A DNA stretch of 9,900 nucleotides. Origin: Verrucomicrobiales bacterium. Its GTDB lineage: Bacteria > Verrucomicrobiota > Verrucomicrobiia > Verrucomicrobiales > V1-33. The notes beneath the pieces were generated by a model. That model worked only from the letters and a program-made list of their open reading frames with translations. It searched no databases and had not been told where the DNA came from. This document shows positions 1 to 6,729 of this stretch, in pieces. A program made the translations under genes and the position numbers. The stretch lies in the NCBI GenBank assembly GCA_023253495.1, contig JALRGF010000683.1:1-9900 (forward strand), read 5' to 3'. Numbering within the stretch: the stretch's first letter is position 1; the number at the start of each line of letters is the position of its first letter.

Positions 1-485
1 ACCCGATTGAGCCTCTTTGGCCGGAGCCGGCGCAGGAGCGGCCTCTTCCTCATCACGCGAGGCGCGGGCGAGGAGGTCGCTCAGCCAGCCCGGACCACGG
101 TCCTGACGGGCCGATTGTGCAGGCTGCGGCGCATAACGCTCTTCCACCTTCGGGCGGGCCGGCGCGGGGGCCGGAGCCGGCGGGGCGGGACGGGGTGCGA
201 CTGGGCGCGCCGGCGCTTCAGCAACGGGAGCTGCCGGGCGGGGGATGCTGCCATTGCCTGCTCGTCGCGGATTTTTTTCAGGATCTGGGAGTTGAAGAAA
301 TCGGGGTAAGGGGGCTCCGTCGAAACCGGCACATGGGTGCGGAGCAGGGAGGTGAGAGCGGCGGTGTCAGCCTGGAGGCGGGAGGCTTCATCGGGAGACA
401 GGTTTTCCGGAGGAATGGCACCCGGGGTGCGGTCGAGCCATCGGGTGAGGTGATCCTCGGCAGGTGAGAGCGGTTGGTCGTTCAT
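1..485 (-). CDS. Putative anti-sigma / sigma-linked regulator, frameshifted, left-truncated
   Basis: Probable partner of the ECF sigma factor just upstream, starting 31 nt after its stop. The N-terminal 82 residues (485 to about 240) are soluble and end in a 'PYPDFFNSQI' motif (residues 59-68). I associate this motif with small regulators that follow ECF sigma genes in Verrucomicrobiota. Read straight on, the frame becomes Arg-rich and stops at 81. The -1 frame from 240 to base 1 is open for 80 codons and makes sense: a Pro/Ala-rich linker, then 'GPGWLSDLLARA' and an acidic Ala/Pro stretch. One extra C at the five-base run 240-244 would join the two parts. This could be a real mutation, a sequence error or slippage. 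ATG 485 is preferred over ATG 545, because 545 overlaps the sigma gene and adds an unconserved-looking peptide. A membrane segment and C-terminus, if present, lie beyond the edge. The anti-sigma role is inferred from position and the short motif. Confidence 0.7.
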
Positions 486-516
486 GGCGTGGTGGGGGAA
501 AGAGAGGGGGCCGGGG

Positions 517-1149
517 TCACGACCAGTCGGGCGATTGGTGGACATCGGCGAGCAGTAATTGGAGTTTTTTGCGGGCGTAGAAGAGACGGGACATCACGGT
601 GCCGAGCGAGCATCCGACGAGTTCGGCGATTTCCTCGTAGCTGCGGCCCTCGACCTCCCGCAGGAGGATGACGGCCCGGTGTTCGGGGGAGATGGCGGCG
701 AGGGCGTGGTCGATGCGGCGGACGAGTTCGGACTGGGCGAGCCGGTCGTCCGGGCGGCCTTCGCCGTGCGGGGTGGTGGTGGCTCCGGCGGCGACGCGGC
801 TCTCCACGGCTTCGTTAAATTCCGAGGCACCCTCGATTTTGCGGGACCGGAGCCAGTCCAGGGCGGTGTTGTGGGCGATGCGGTAGATCCAGGTGGAGAA
901 GGCGGCGTGTCCTTCGAAGCGGGGCAGTGCCTTCCATGCTTTGAGAAACGTATCCTGGGCGAGGTCCCAGGCATCCGCCTCGTTGCGGACCATGGCCACG
1001 ATCTGGCCGTAGACGCGGCCGCGATGGCGCGTGACCAGGGTGTCAAAGGCGGCGAGGTCGCCGTCCCGGCTGCGGGCCACGAGTAGCGAGTCGGCGGGGT
1101 CATCCGGGGCATACGCCGGGGTCGGCGTCAGGGTTTCGGACGGGGACAC
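517..1149 (-). CDS. ECF-family RNA polymerase sigma-70 factor
   Basis: Extracytoplasmic-function sigma factor of 210 residues, a usual ECF size. It directs core RNA polymerase to a specific promoter set. Region 2 spans about residues 35-101 and includes the core-binding, -10-recognising stretch 'DAWDLAQDTFLKAWKALPRF' followed by 'STWIYRIAHNTALDWLR'. Region 4 spans about 148-198, with 'ISPEHRAVILLREVEG' and the helix-turn-helix 'SYEEIAELVGCSLGTVMSRL' ending in 'ARKKL', which binds the -35 element. A flexible linker (about 105-140) joins them, and there is no region 1 or 3. The start is GTG at 1149: an in-frame TGA lies 15 nt upstream and the first internal ATG falls inside region 2. No clear Shine-Dalgarno is visible. 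The lysozyme-like gene ends 59 nt upstream on the same strand, and the putative regulator follows. I see no GGAAC/GTC-type self-promoter in the 59-nt gap, so it may be transcribed from farther upstream. Targets cannot be told from the sequence. Confidence 0.95.
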   Translation of the reverse strand: MSPSETLTPTPAYAPDDPADSLLVARSRDGDLAAFDTLVTRHRGRVYGQIVAMVRNEADAWDLAQDTFLKAWKALPRFEGHAAFSTWIYRIAHNTALDWLRSRKIEGASEFNEAVESRVAAGATTTPHGEGRPDDRLAQSELVRRIDHALAAISPEHRAVILLREVEGRSYEEIAELVGCSLGTVMSRLFYARKKLQLLLADVHQSPDWS

Positions 1150-1208
1150 GGCGGAAATTATTCAGGGACGGGTGAAGAGTGGCGGGCAGATGGCGGGTGA
1201 GATGCCGC

Positions 1209-2006
1209 TCAGAACGGCCGGGCGTAGCTGTCGCAGCGCGAAAACCAGCCGGCGCGCCACTGGGATTCCGGGCGTGGGGCGTTGGCGATGCGTCGCCCGA
1301 GGACGCGTTTGGCGGCGGCGGCGAATTCAGTGGCGGCGGGCGGCCCGGGGGGCGCCGGCCGCATTTCCTCAAGAACCTGGAGCAGGCCCCACCCCTGACC
1401 GCGGTAGCGTTCCGCCGGGTTCGTGCCTTCGCCTTTGAAGTTCACGTAATCGACGAGGGCGTAGACTCCCTGGGGGGTGGTCGAGACGGCGTCGTAGCGG
1501 CGCTGCAGGGTGGCGCGGCGGTCGGACGGGGCGGCGGCGAGCAATTTCGGCAGGGCGCGGCGGGCGCGCTGGGCGGCAAATTCCGCCTGCAGCCCGACGG
1601 TTTGGGCGAGGTAGTCGCGCAGCCCGCGCAGGCGTGGCCCGTCTTTTTCGGCGAGGAAACTCTGGCGGTCCGGCCACGGGCAGTGGCGGGCCGCGGTGAC
1701 CCAGGCCGGGGCCCTGGCCCCGCGCGCCTCGAGGTGCCGGATCATCGAAGGGAAGCTTTCCTCAAAGGTCGGGCGCACCCCCTTCGGGTACCAGATGAAG
1801 TGCCCGATGCCGAGGCTGGGAAAGTCTTCCCCTTTGTTCCATGACGTCAGGCCCTCGACGGTGCCGGCGCATTCGTTTTTCCACAGTTGCTGGCCGATTT
1901 TGCGGGCCTGAGCCGGGGTGAGGGCCAGCTCACCGTTCACGGGCGCGATGGTGAGCAGGCTGAAGGCGATGGAGAGCAGGGCGGGAAGCGCGCGCATGGG
2001 GTTCAT
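1209..2006 (-). CDS. Secreted protein with lysozyme-like (GH24-type) motif
   Basis: Exported protein of 265 residues. ATG 2006 gives a typical signal peptide: Met-Arg n-region, hydrophobic residues 7-20, and a likely cleavage near 'APVNG' (residue 25). A longer reading from 2252 would run back through the terminator and the end of the next gene. The mature part begins with 'WKNECAGTVEGLTSWNKGE' and 'FPSLGIGHFIWYP' (residues 42-73). The Glu45 ... 'SLGIGHF' layout resembles the active-site strand of GH24/T4-type lysozymes (Glu then 'TIGIGHL'), so a muramidase-like fold acting on peptidoglycan is possible. A second conserved-looking block is 'YALVDYVNFKGEG' ... 'GQGWGLLQVL' (about 182-212). I recall this general type as a widespread hypothetical family, and catalytic activity is not shown. 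It is followed after 59 nt by the ECF sigma gene on the same strand. Confidence 0.85.
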   Translation of the reverse strand: MNPMRALPALLSIAFSLLTIAPVNGELALTPAQARKIGQQLWKNECAGTVEGLTSWNKGEDFPSLGIGHFIWYPKGVRPTFEESFPSMIRHLEARGARAPAWVTAARHCPWPDRQSFLAEKDGPRLRGLRDYLAQTVGLQAEFAAQRARRALPKLLAAAPSDRRATLQRRYDAVSTTPQGVYALVDYVNFKGEGTNPAERYRGQGWGLLQVLEEMRPAPPGPPAATEFAAAAKRVLGRRIANAPRPESQWRAGWFSRCDSYARPF

Positions 2007-2061
2007 TGTTCCGCAAAGCGGGCGATGTGCAAACGGGGGACGGCACCCGGACGGGTGGCTC

Positions 2062-2095
2062 AAAAAAAAGAACGCGGGGAGTGCTCCCCGCGTTC
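2062..2095 (-). terminator. Rho-independent terminator of the large exported-protein gene
   Basis: On the minus strand a perfect 10-bp GC-rich stem (arms 2085-2094 and 2071-2080, extendable by one G-C pair at 2095/2070) closes on a 4-nt loop and is followed directly by eight T residues (2062-2069). It lies 43 nt after the TGA at 2138. There is no T tract on the other side, so it acts in the minus direction only. It insulates the following lysozyme-like/sigma group from the large gene. Confidence 0.93.
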
Positions 2096-2137
2096 CTCGT
2101 GGTGACTTGCCGGCGGGGCCGGGGAGGGGACGCCCGG

Positions 2138-5100
2138 TCAGGGCGTCACATCGCGCACGCGGTAGTAGGCGGCGGGCAGCGTCGAGAACTGGGTATCGAC
2201 AAAGCTGGTCACCGCGCCCTGGGAAGCCAGGGAGTTGGTGATCTGGATCCATCCGCCGGGCTGGCCGGCCGCGGTCAGGCCGGTCGAGTAATCGACGGCG
2301 TAGGTGCGACCCGGCTGGGAGGCGATGGTCAGGGTGATCGAGGCGCCATTCGGGCCGCGGACGATGTCGGTGACGACCGGTGGCGGAACGACCGGTCCGG
2401 CCACGCGGTTGGTCAGGCCGTACATGTGGAAGCTGCCGTTGGCGGACGGGAGGTTGGGCACGACGGCCTCAATGACGAGGTCGGGGCTCTGGGCGACGTA
2501 GTTGAACGCGATGTAGTAAGCGTTTTCGTTGTTGCCGGTGCCGGTGACGATGCCCGGGCGGTCCTCGAGGATGAGGTATTCGGTGACCGCGGGGCCGTTG
2601 GTGAATTTCAGCAAGGCCGGGCGCACGGTGCTGTTGGCCCATTTGCGGATGTAGAGGCGGAGCTCGTGGTTTTTCCCGCTTTCGAGGCCGGACAGGGTGA
2701 ACCGCTGGGAACTGCCCGAGGCGGCGCCGCCGCCCGAGTAGGTGAACCCGCCGAAGAGGGTGAGGTTCCCATCGCCGGTGACATTGCCGGCGGCCGGGTT
2801 CCAATCGGCGTTGTTGATCGGTGCAATAATGTTCTGACCGCCGTTGCCGCCGTCCCATTCGAAATTGACGGGCGTTTCGCCGTTGGTCAGCGCGTCGAGT
2901 TCCACACCGTTCACGGTGGCGGCGCCGCCGCCGCTGATCTTGTGGGTGTAGGTCAGTGCCGGGCTGATGCCGGTGCTGGCTTCGTCGGTGACGATGCCGA
3001 GCGAGATTCCGGCGGGGGGAGCCGGCACCGAGGTGGCGCTGCTCGGGTTGCTGCCGCTCTGGACCTCGTAAAGATCCGGGTACTGATCACCATCGGTGTC
3101 CGCGCTGATCGGGCTGGAGCCGGTGTTGGCGGCGCTGACGAGGATGCCGGTATTGGTTTCCGCGAGGTCGCTGAGACCGTCGGCATCGGTGTCGGCGAGG
3201 GTCGGGTTGGTGGCCACGCGCGGGGCAGTCGGATTGACCTCGGCGCCGTCCTCCAGACCGTCACCGTCGGTGTCGGCGAGCTTCGGATTGAGGGCCGGGT
3301 AGGTAACCTGGCCGAGGGCGTATTCCTGGGCGTCGGTAAGCGAGTCACCGTCGAAGTTGCCGGTATTGGCGCCGGGGCCGGGGCCGTTTTTCAGGCCGTT
3401 GAGGTCGGTCAGGTTGCCGGCTTTCTCCAGTTCCCAGGCGTCGGCCAGGCCGTCGGAGTCCGTATCGCCGGGGAGCGGCACGACACGGTTGGTCAGGGCG
3501 TACATGTGGAAGCTGCCGTTGGCCGACGGGACGTTGGGCACGGCGACGTCGATGACGAGTTCGGTGCCGCTGGCGACGTAGCGGTAGTTGATGAAGTACG
3601 CCGAGTTGTCATTGCCGGTGCCGAGCATGGTGCCGGGGCGGTCTTCGAGAACGAAGATCTCGTTGACCTGAGCGCCGTTGGTGAACTTCAGCAGGGCGGG
3701 GCGGATGGTGTCATTGGCCCACTTGCGGATGAACAGGCGGAGCTCGTTCGTCTGGCCAGCCTGCAGGCCGGAGAGGACGAACTGCTGGGTGCTGCCGGGG
3801 TTCGGGCCGCTGCCGGAGTAGGTGAAGCTGCCGAAGAGGGTGAGGTTGCTGTCACCGGTGACGCCACCGCCTTCGGGGCTCCAGTTGCCGTTGTTGATCG
3901 GGGCGATGATGTTTTTGCTGGCGGATGTTTCCCAGGCGAAGTTGACCGGGGTTTCGTCCGGGGTGAGCGCATCGAGGTCGACCCCGTTGAGATTGACGGC
4001 GCCGCCGCCGTTGATCTTGTGAGTATAGTTCTGGTCAGCGCTGATGCCGGTGCTGGCCTCGTCGGTGACGGTACCGTAGGCGAAGCCGGTGGGCAGGGTG
4101 GTCGGCACGGAGCCGGCATTGGTCGGGTTGCTGCCGCGGGAGGCTTCGTAGCCGTCCGGGAAGTGGTCGCCGTCGGTGTCGGTTTTGGTCGGGCTGGTTC
4201 CCGGGTTGGCGGCGCTGACGAAGGTGCCGCTGTTGGTTTCGAGGCCGTCGGCGAGGCCGTCGCCGTCGGTGTCCGGGCTGGTCGGGTTGGTCGGCGGGCG
4301 GGGCGCAGCGCCGTTGATTTCCGCACCGTCTTCCAGGCCGTCACCATCGCTGTCGGCGACCTTCGGATTGAGGTCCGGGTAGGTCGAGCTGTTCTGGTAT
4401 TCCTGAAGGTCGGTGAGCGAGTCACCGTCGAAGTTGCCGGTACCGGCGCCGGGCCCGGGTCCGTTCAGGGAGCCGTTGAGGTCGGTCAGGTTGCCGGCTT
4501 TCAGTTGTTCCCATTCATCGGGCAGCCCGTCGACATCGTTGTCCGGCTGGAAGACGCCGAGGGTGGAGATGGAAACGTTGTCGATCAGGGTGCCGGTAGC
4601 GAGGTTGCCGATTTCCATGGCCAGCGATCCGGCGTTGCCGTCCCAGGTGAAGACACGATCGCTCAGGATCGGGGTGCCATCGACGGAGACGGTGAGCGAG
4701 ACGGGGGCGCCGTCGCCGAATGATCCGAAGGCGTATTCGAGGGTGATGTGGCGGGTGGCCACGGTGGAGACGTCAAACGACTCGCCTGTTTCGGCGGCGC
4801 CGTTGTCGAAGAACTGGGTGCCGCCGTTGTTGCGGAAGAGGATGCCGAAGTCGGTTCCGGGGTTGTTGACGCGGAATCCGGGTTCGCCGCCGCCGGCGGG
4901 GAAGCCGATGTTGAACGAGATCCAGTTGTCGGACGTGTTGTCGGCCGGGGTCCAGTCGAACTCGACGCGCAGGCCGCCCTCGCCGGTGATGGCGGCGCCG
5001 CCGGGGCCGGCGGCCCAGTTCCACCAGTTGGCGAGGTTATTGGCGTCGTGGAACCGGATGCGGGCTTCACCGGCGACGAGCATGCTGAGCTGATTGTCGG

Positions 5101-6178
5101 TGATGCCGTGCTGGATCATCGATGAGCGCAGCTGCACGTTGTCGGCGAGCAGGCCGGTGCGGCGGCCGGTTTGTTCGGAAGCGTCGAAGTTCGCGGTGTC
5201 CGGGGCGTTGAAATTATCACCGAGGATCGGGGTGCTCCGGGCGGCGCGCCAGAGGCCGTTGACCTCGTCGGCGGTGAGTACGCGGTTGAGCCAGATGGCC
5301 ATTTCGTCCTGGGCACCCGAGTGGGTCTGGGTCGAAGTGGGATCCGGTCCGCGGCCGCCGATCTTGGCGAATTCGGTTTCGATGCCCCAGCCGGTCGGGT
5401 CTCCGCGGAGGTGGGCGGTGCGGTCGATGCCGTTGACCCAGAGTTTGAAATTGGCGGCGCGTTCGGCACCGGTGGCGCCCTGGGTGGAGGCGACGATGTG
5501 GAACCAACCGGAGTTGGGGTCGATCAGCCGGCGGTCCGGGCCGCTGCCGTCTTCGAGGTACAAGGTGCGCTGGGATGCGGCGCCGCCCTGGCTGGGGTCG
5601 ACGGCCATGACCAGGCCGTCGTTACCGCAGTTGATCTGGAAGCTTTTGGTCGGGTCAGCAAGGTTATTAGTGAAGAGGCGGTCGCCGCCCTGAGCCGGGC
5701 CGGCCTTCAGGAAGAAGGCGACGGTCATGGCGTTGGCGCCGTAATCGGTGCCCTTGCCGAGGATGATGTGGCCGGCGTTGTTGCTGTAGTGGGCGAGGTT
5801 GGAGGCGCCGCCGACACCCGGAACCGCGAGCGGTCCGAGCGGGTCAAACACTTCGAGCGGACCTTCGCCGCCGACGGCGGGCGGGCCGTTGACGTAATCA
5901 CCGTTGTAGCTGCTCGGGCCGGTGGCATTGCCCATGGTGTCGCGGACGCCGGCCTCCGTGGTGGTTTCGTTCAGCTCGTAATAAAACGTGGGCCGGAGAC
6001 TCTTGACGGCGTCCTGATAGGGGGCGGCCGGTGCGGTGCCGGCAACGGCCCAGAGGGCCGCGGTGAGCAGCATCGGTATCGGGTGGCGGCTGCGGGACGG
6101 AGTGCCGCAACGGGGAAGAATGGCTGGTTGCCGGTGGTCTGCGCGAGACCCCGGGGGTGACGAGTGGTGGCTTGGCAT
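2138..6178 (-). CDS. Large exported LamG / thrombospondin type 3 repeat protein
   Basis: Exported protein of 1346 residues from ATG 6178. A long basic n-region precedes a hydrophobic core (about 37-48) and an APA-A cleavage site near residue 51; ATG 6073 (Met36) is an alternative start with a compact signal peptide. Domains, in order: LamG/concanavalin A-like lectin fold (about 54-315, ending 'QDEMAIWLNRVLTADEVNGL'); a second beta-sandwich-like region (about 319-540); five calcium-type DxDxDG loops (about 545-690); an unnamed beta-rich domain (about 698-902); five more such loops (904-1050); a second copy of the beta-rich domain (1057-1260); and a C-terminal domain (1263-1346) ending 'AAYYRVRDVTP'. 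No PEP-CTERM or LPXTG signal and no C-terminal membrane helix is visible. The likely role is carbohydrate or surface binding outside the cytoplasm, with calcium stabilising the stalk; this is inferred from domains, and there is no evident enzyme domain. A strong terminator follows. The N-terminal extension to 6520 looks non-coding and overlaps another gene. Confidence 0.9.
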   Translation of the reverse strand: MPSHHSSPPGSRADHRQPAILPRCGTPSRSRHPIPMLLTAALWAVAGTAPAAPYQDAVKSLRPTFYYELNETTTEAGVRDTMGNATGPSSYNGDYVNGPPAVGGEGPLEVFDPLGPLAVPGVGGASNLAHYSNNAGHIILGKGTDYGANAMTVAFFLKAGPAQGGDRLFTNNLADPTKSFQINCGNDGLVMAVDPSQGGAASQRTLYLEDGSGPDRRLIDPNSGWFHIVASTQGATGAERAANFKLWVNGIDRTAHLRGDPTGWGIETEFAKIGGRGPDPTSTQTHSGAQDEMAIWLNRVLTADEVNGLWRAARSTPILGDNFNAPDTANFDASEQTGRRTGLLADNVQLRSSMIQHGITDNQLSMLVAGEARIRFHDANNLANWWNWAAGPGGAAITGEGGLRVEFDWTPADNTSDNWISFNIGFPAGGGEPGFRVNNPGTDFGILFRNNGGTQFFDNGAAETGESFDVSTVATRHITLEYAFGSFGDGAPVSLTVSVDGTPILSDRVFTWDGNAGSLAMEIGNLATGTLIDNVSISTLGVFQPDNDVDGLPDEWEQLKAGNLTDLNGSLNGPGPGAGTGNFDGDSLTDLQEYQNSSTYPDLNPKVADSDGDGLEDGAEINGAAPRPPTNPTSPDTDGDGLADGLETNSGTFVSAANPGTSPTKTDTDGDHFPDGYEASRGSNPTNAGSVPTTLPTGFAYGTVTDEASTGISADQNYTHKINGGGAVNLNGVDLDALTPDETPVNFAWETSASKNIIAPINNGNWSPEGGGVTGDSNLTLFGSFTYSGSGPNPGSTQQFVLSGLQAGQTNELRLFIRKWANDTIRPALLKFTNGAQVNEIFVLEDRPGTMLGTGNDNSAYFINYRYVASGTELVIDVAVPNVPSANGSFHMYALTNRVVPLPGDTDSDGLADAWELEKAGNLTDLNGLKNGPGPGANTGNFDGDSLTDAQEYALGQVTYPALNPKLADTDGDGLEDGAEVNPTAPRVATNPTLADTDADGLSDLAETNTGILVSAANTGSSPISADTDGDQYPDLYEVQSGSNPSSATSVPAPPAGISLGIVTDEASTGISPALTYTHKISGGGAATVNGVELDALTNGETPVNFEWDGGNGGQNIIAPINNADWNPAAGNVTGDGNLTLFGGFTYSGGGAASGSSQRFTLSGLESGKNHELRLYIRKWANSTVRPALLKFTNGPAVTEYLILEDRPGIVTGTGNNENAYYIAFNYVAQSPDLVIEAVVPNLPSANGSFHMYGLTNRVAGPVVPPPVVTDIVRGPNGASITLTIASQPGRTYAVDYSTGLTAAGQPGGWIQITNSLASQGAVTSFVDTQFSTLPAAYYRVRDVTP
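2401..4546 (-). repeat. Two diverged direct copies of a ~1.07-kb in-gene module
   Basis: The stretches 2401-3470 and 3481-4546 align with an offset of 1080 bases near their left ends, drifting to 1077 towards the right through small indels. Each encodes five DxDxDG calcium-type loops plus one beta-rich domain of about 200 residues. The most alike peptide is 'PSANGSFHMY' followed by 'LTNRV'; others are 'RPALLKFTNG', 'NIIAPINN' and 'VTDEASTGIS'. The copies differ at many third positions and at some residues, so this is an old intragenic duplication rather than a recent one. Confidence 0.88.
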
Positions 6179-6214
6179 GGGATTGATCGGGAAAGGTGGG
6201 TGCGGGCGGGAAAT

Positions 6215-6256
6215 CGGAGGAACCTCCGTATGCCAGATTTCCGGTGCCTTGGTCAA
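6215..6256 (-). promoter_or_regulatory. Possible promoter with overlapping inverted repeat upstream of the large gene
   Basis: On the minus strand a TTGACC hexamer (6256-6251, five of six matches to the sigma-70 -35 box) is followed after 18 nt by CATACG (6232-6227, a weak three of six -10 match). A perfect 6-bp inverted repeat with a 2-nt spacer, CGGAGG-AA-CCTCCG on the plus strand (6215-6228), touches the -10 position. It could be an operator or a small leader hairpin. The start codon is 37 nt farther downstream. Judged by eye only. Confidence 0.3.
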
Positions 6257-6336
6257 AGAGAATCGCACGGAATCGTCACCCGATGAGATCCGGGTGGCGG
6301 GGGCGGCGTCCGTCGCGTGTGCGATGCCGGCGCGCG

Positions 6337-6669
6337 TCAGCCCACGGTGGGGTGGCCGCCGTGGGCACCGAGGTGGCGCCAGCGCAGGCCTTTCTGCGTC
6401 TGTGGGGAGAGGTAAAGATCGAGGATGGCGGGTTTTCCGGCATCGGTGGCGACGCCGTCGACGTGGAAGAGGCAATGGTCCGAGAGCCCGGCGCGCCGGA
6501 CCCAGAGCCATTCGAGCCACGCCTGGCCGGCGCGCGGACCGTCGTGGCAGCGGACGTACTCGAGGGCGAGCACGCGTCCGTGGTGGCTGGTCCCTTCGCG
6601 GGCGGTCCAGTCGCGCAACCAGTCGAGAAAGGGATCGGTCAGAATCACGCCGCAGCGGAGACGGATCAT
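6337..6669 (-). CDS. Small hypothetical protein (110 aa)
   Basis: I do not recognise a family. The 110-residue product starts 'MIRLRCGVILTDPFLDWLRD', is rich in Trp, Leu and Arg, and has a His/Gly-rich tail ('RWRHLGAHGGH'). It has no signal peptide and no membrane segment, so it is probably cytoplasmic. The codons end overwhelmingly in G or C, as in the neighbouring real genes, which supports this strand over the longer antisense frame 6196-6801, whose product is low in complexity and contains translated simple repeats. No Shine-Dalgarno is visible before ATG 6669. It lies divergent to asnS and 158 nt upstream of the large exported-protein gene on the same strand, with a candidate promoter between them, so co-transcription with that gene is uncertain. 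Confidence 0.68.
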   Translation of the reverse strand: MIRLRCGVILTDPFLDWLRDWTAREGTSHHGRVLALEYVRCHDGPRAGQAWLEWLWVRRAGLSDHCLFHVDGVATDAGKPAILDLYLSPQTQKGLRWRHLGAHGGHPTVG

Positions 6670-6683
6670 GCGTTCAGGGTGGC

Positions 6684-6698
6684 GGGCGGGCGGGCGGG
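6684..6698 (+). repeat. GGGC tetranucleotide repeat, potential G-quadruplex
   Basis: Four GGG runs separated by single C residues (6684-6698), with another GGG at 6677-6679, meet the usual pattern for a stable parallel G-quadruplex with 1-nt loops. The tract sits 14 nt upstream of the ATG of the small minus-strand gene; the G-rich strand is the template for that gene and the non-template strand for asnS. Whether it folds or matters is not known. Confidence 0.6.
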
Positions 6699-6702
6699 TG
6701 CA

Positions 6703-6729
6703 AGGGACATGAGGGACATGAGGGAAAGG
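6703..6729 (+). repeat. Tandem nonamer AGGGACATG (2 copies plus degenerate third)
   Basis: Two exact 9-bp copies (6703-6711 and 6712-6720) are followed by AGGGAAAGG. As I recall, similar 'gga-cat/cac-ga' nonamer arrays are scattered between genes in PVC-group genomes and give spurious HEGHEG-type translations. This would be a short member of that kind. Confidence 0.6.

Noticed and set aside
272..278. A7 run on the coding strand as a classical -1 ribosomal slippery heptamer
   Set aside because: The phase is CTG AAA AAA ATC, so the run is not an X-XXY-YYZ heptamer with A in the first place. No following stem was found by eye. A base loss at the G5 run is the simpler explanation.
2071..2094. 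Terminator hairpin acting on the plus strand as well
   Set aside because: No T tract follows the stem in the plus direction, and no plus-strand gene ends there.
2007..2252. Extension of the lysozyme-like protein to a start at 2252
   Set aside because: It would run through the intrinsic terminator and the end of the large gene, and would place the clear signal peptide 80 residues inside the protein.
2006..4723. A very long open frame (905 codons) on the plus strand, antisense to the large exported-protein gene
   Set aside because: The minus strand has a signal peptide, LamG features, DxDxDG motifs and a matching terminator. The plus frame gives a Gly/Val/Ala/Asp-rich product that mirrors the calcium-loop repeats and looks like a GC-rich shadow.
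6179..6520. N-terminal extension of the large exported protein back to 6520
   Set aside because: The added 114 residues are Arg/Pro-rich, overlap the small 110-residue gene on the same strand in another frame, and would bury the signal peptide. ATG 6178 or 6073 is more plausible.
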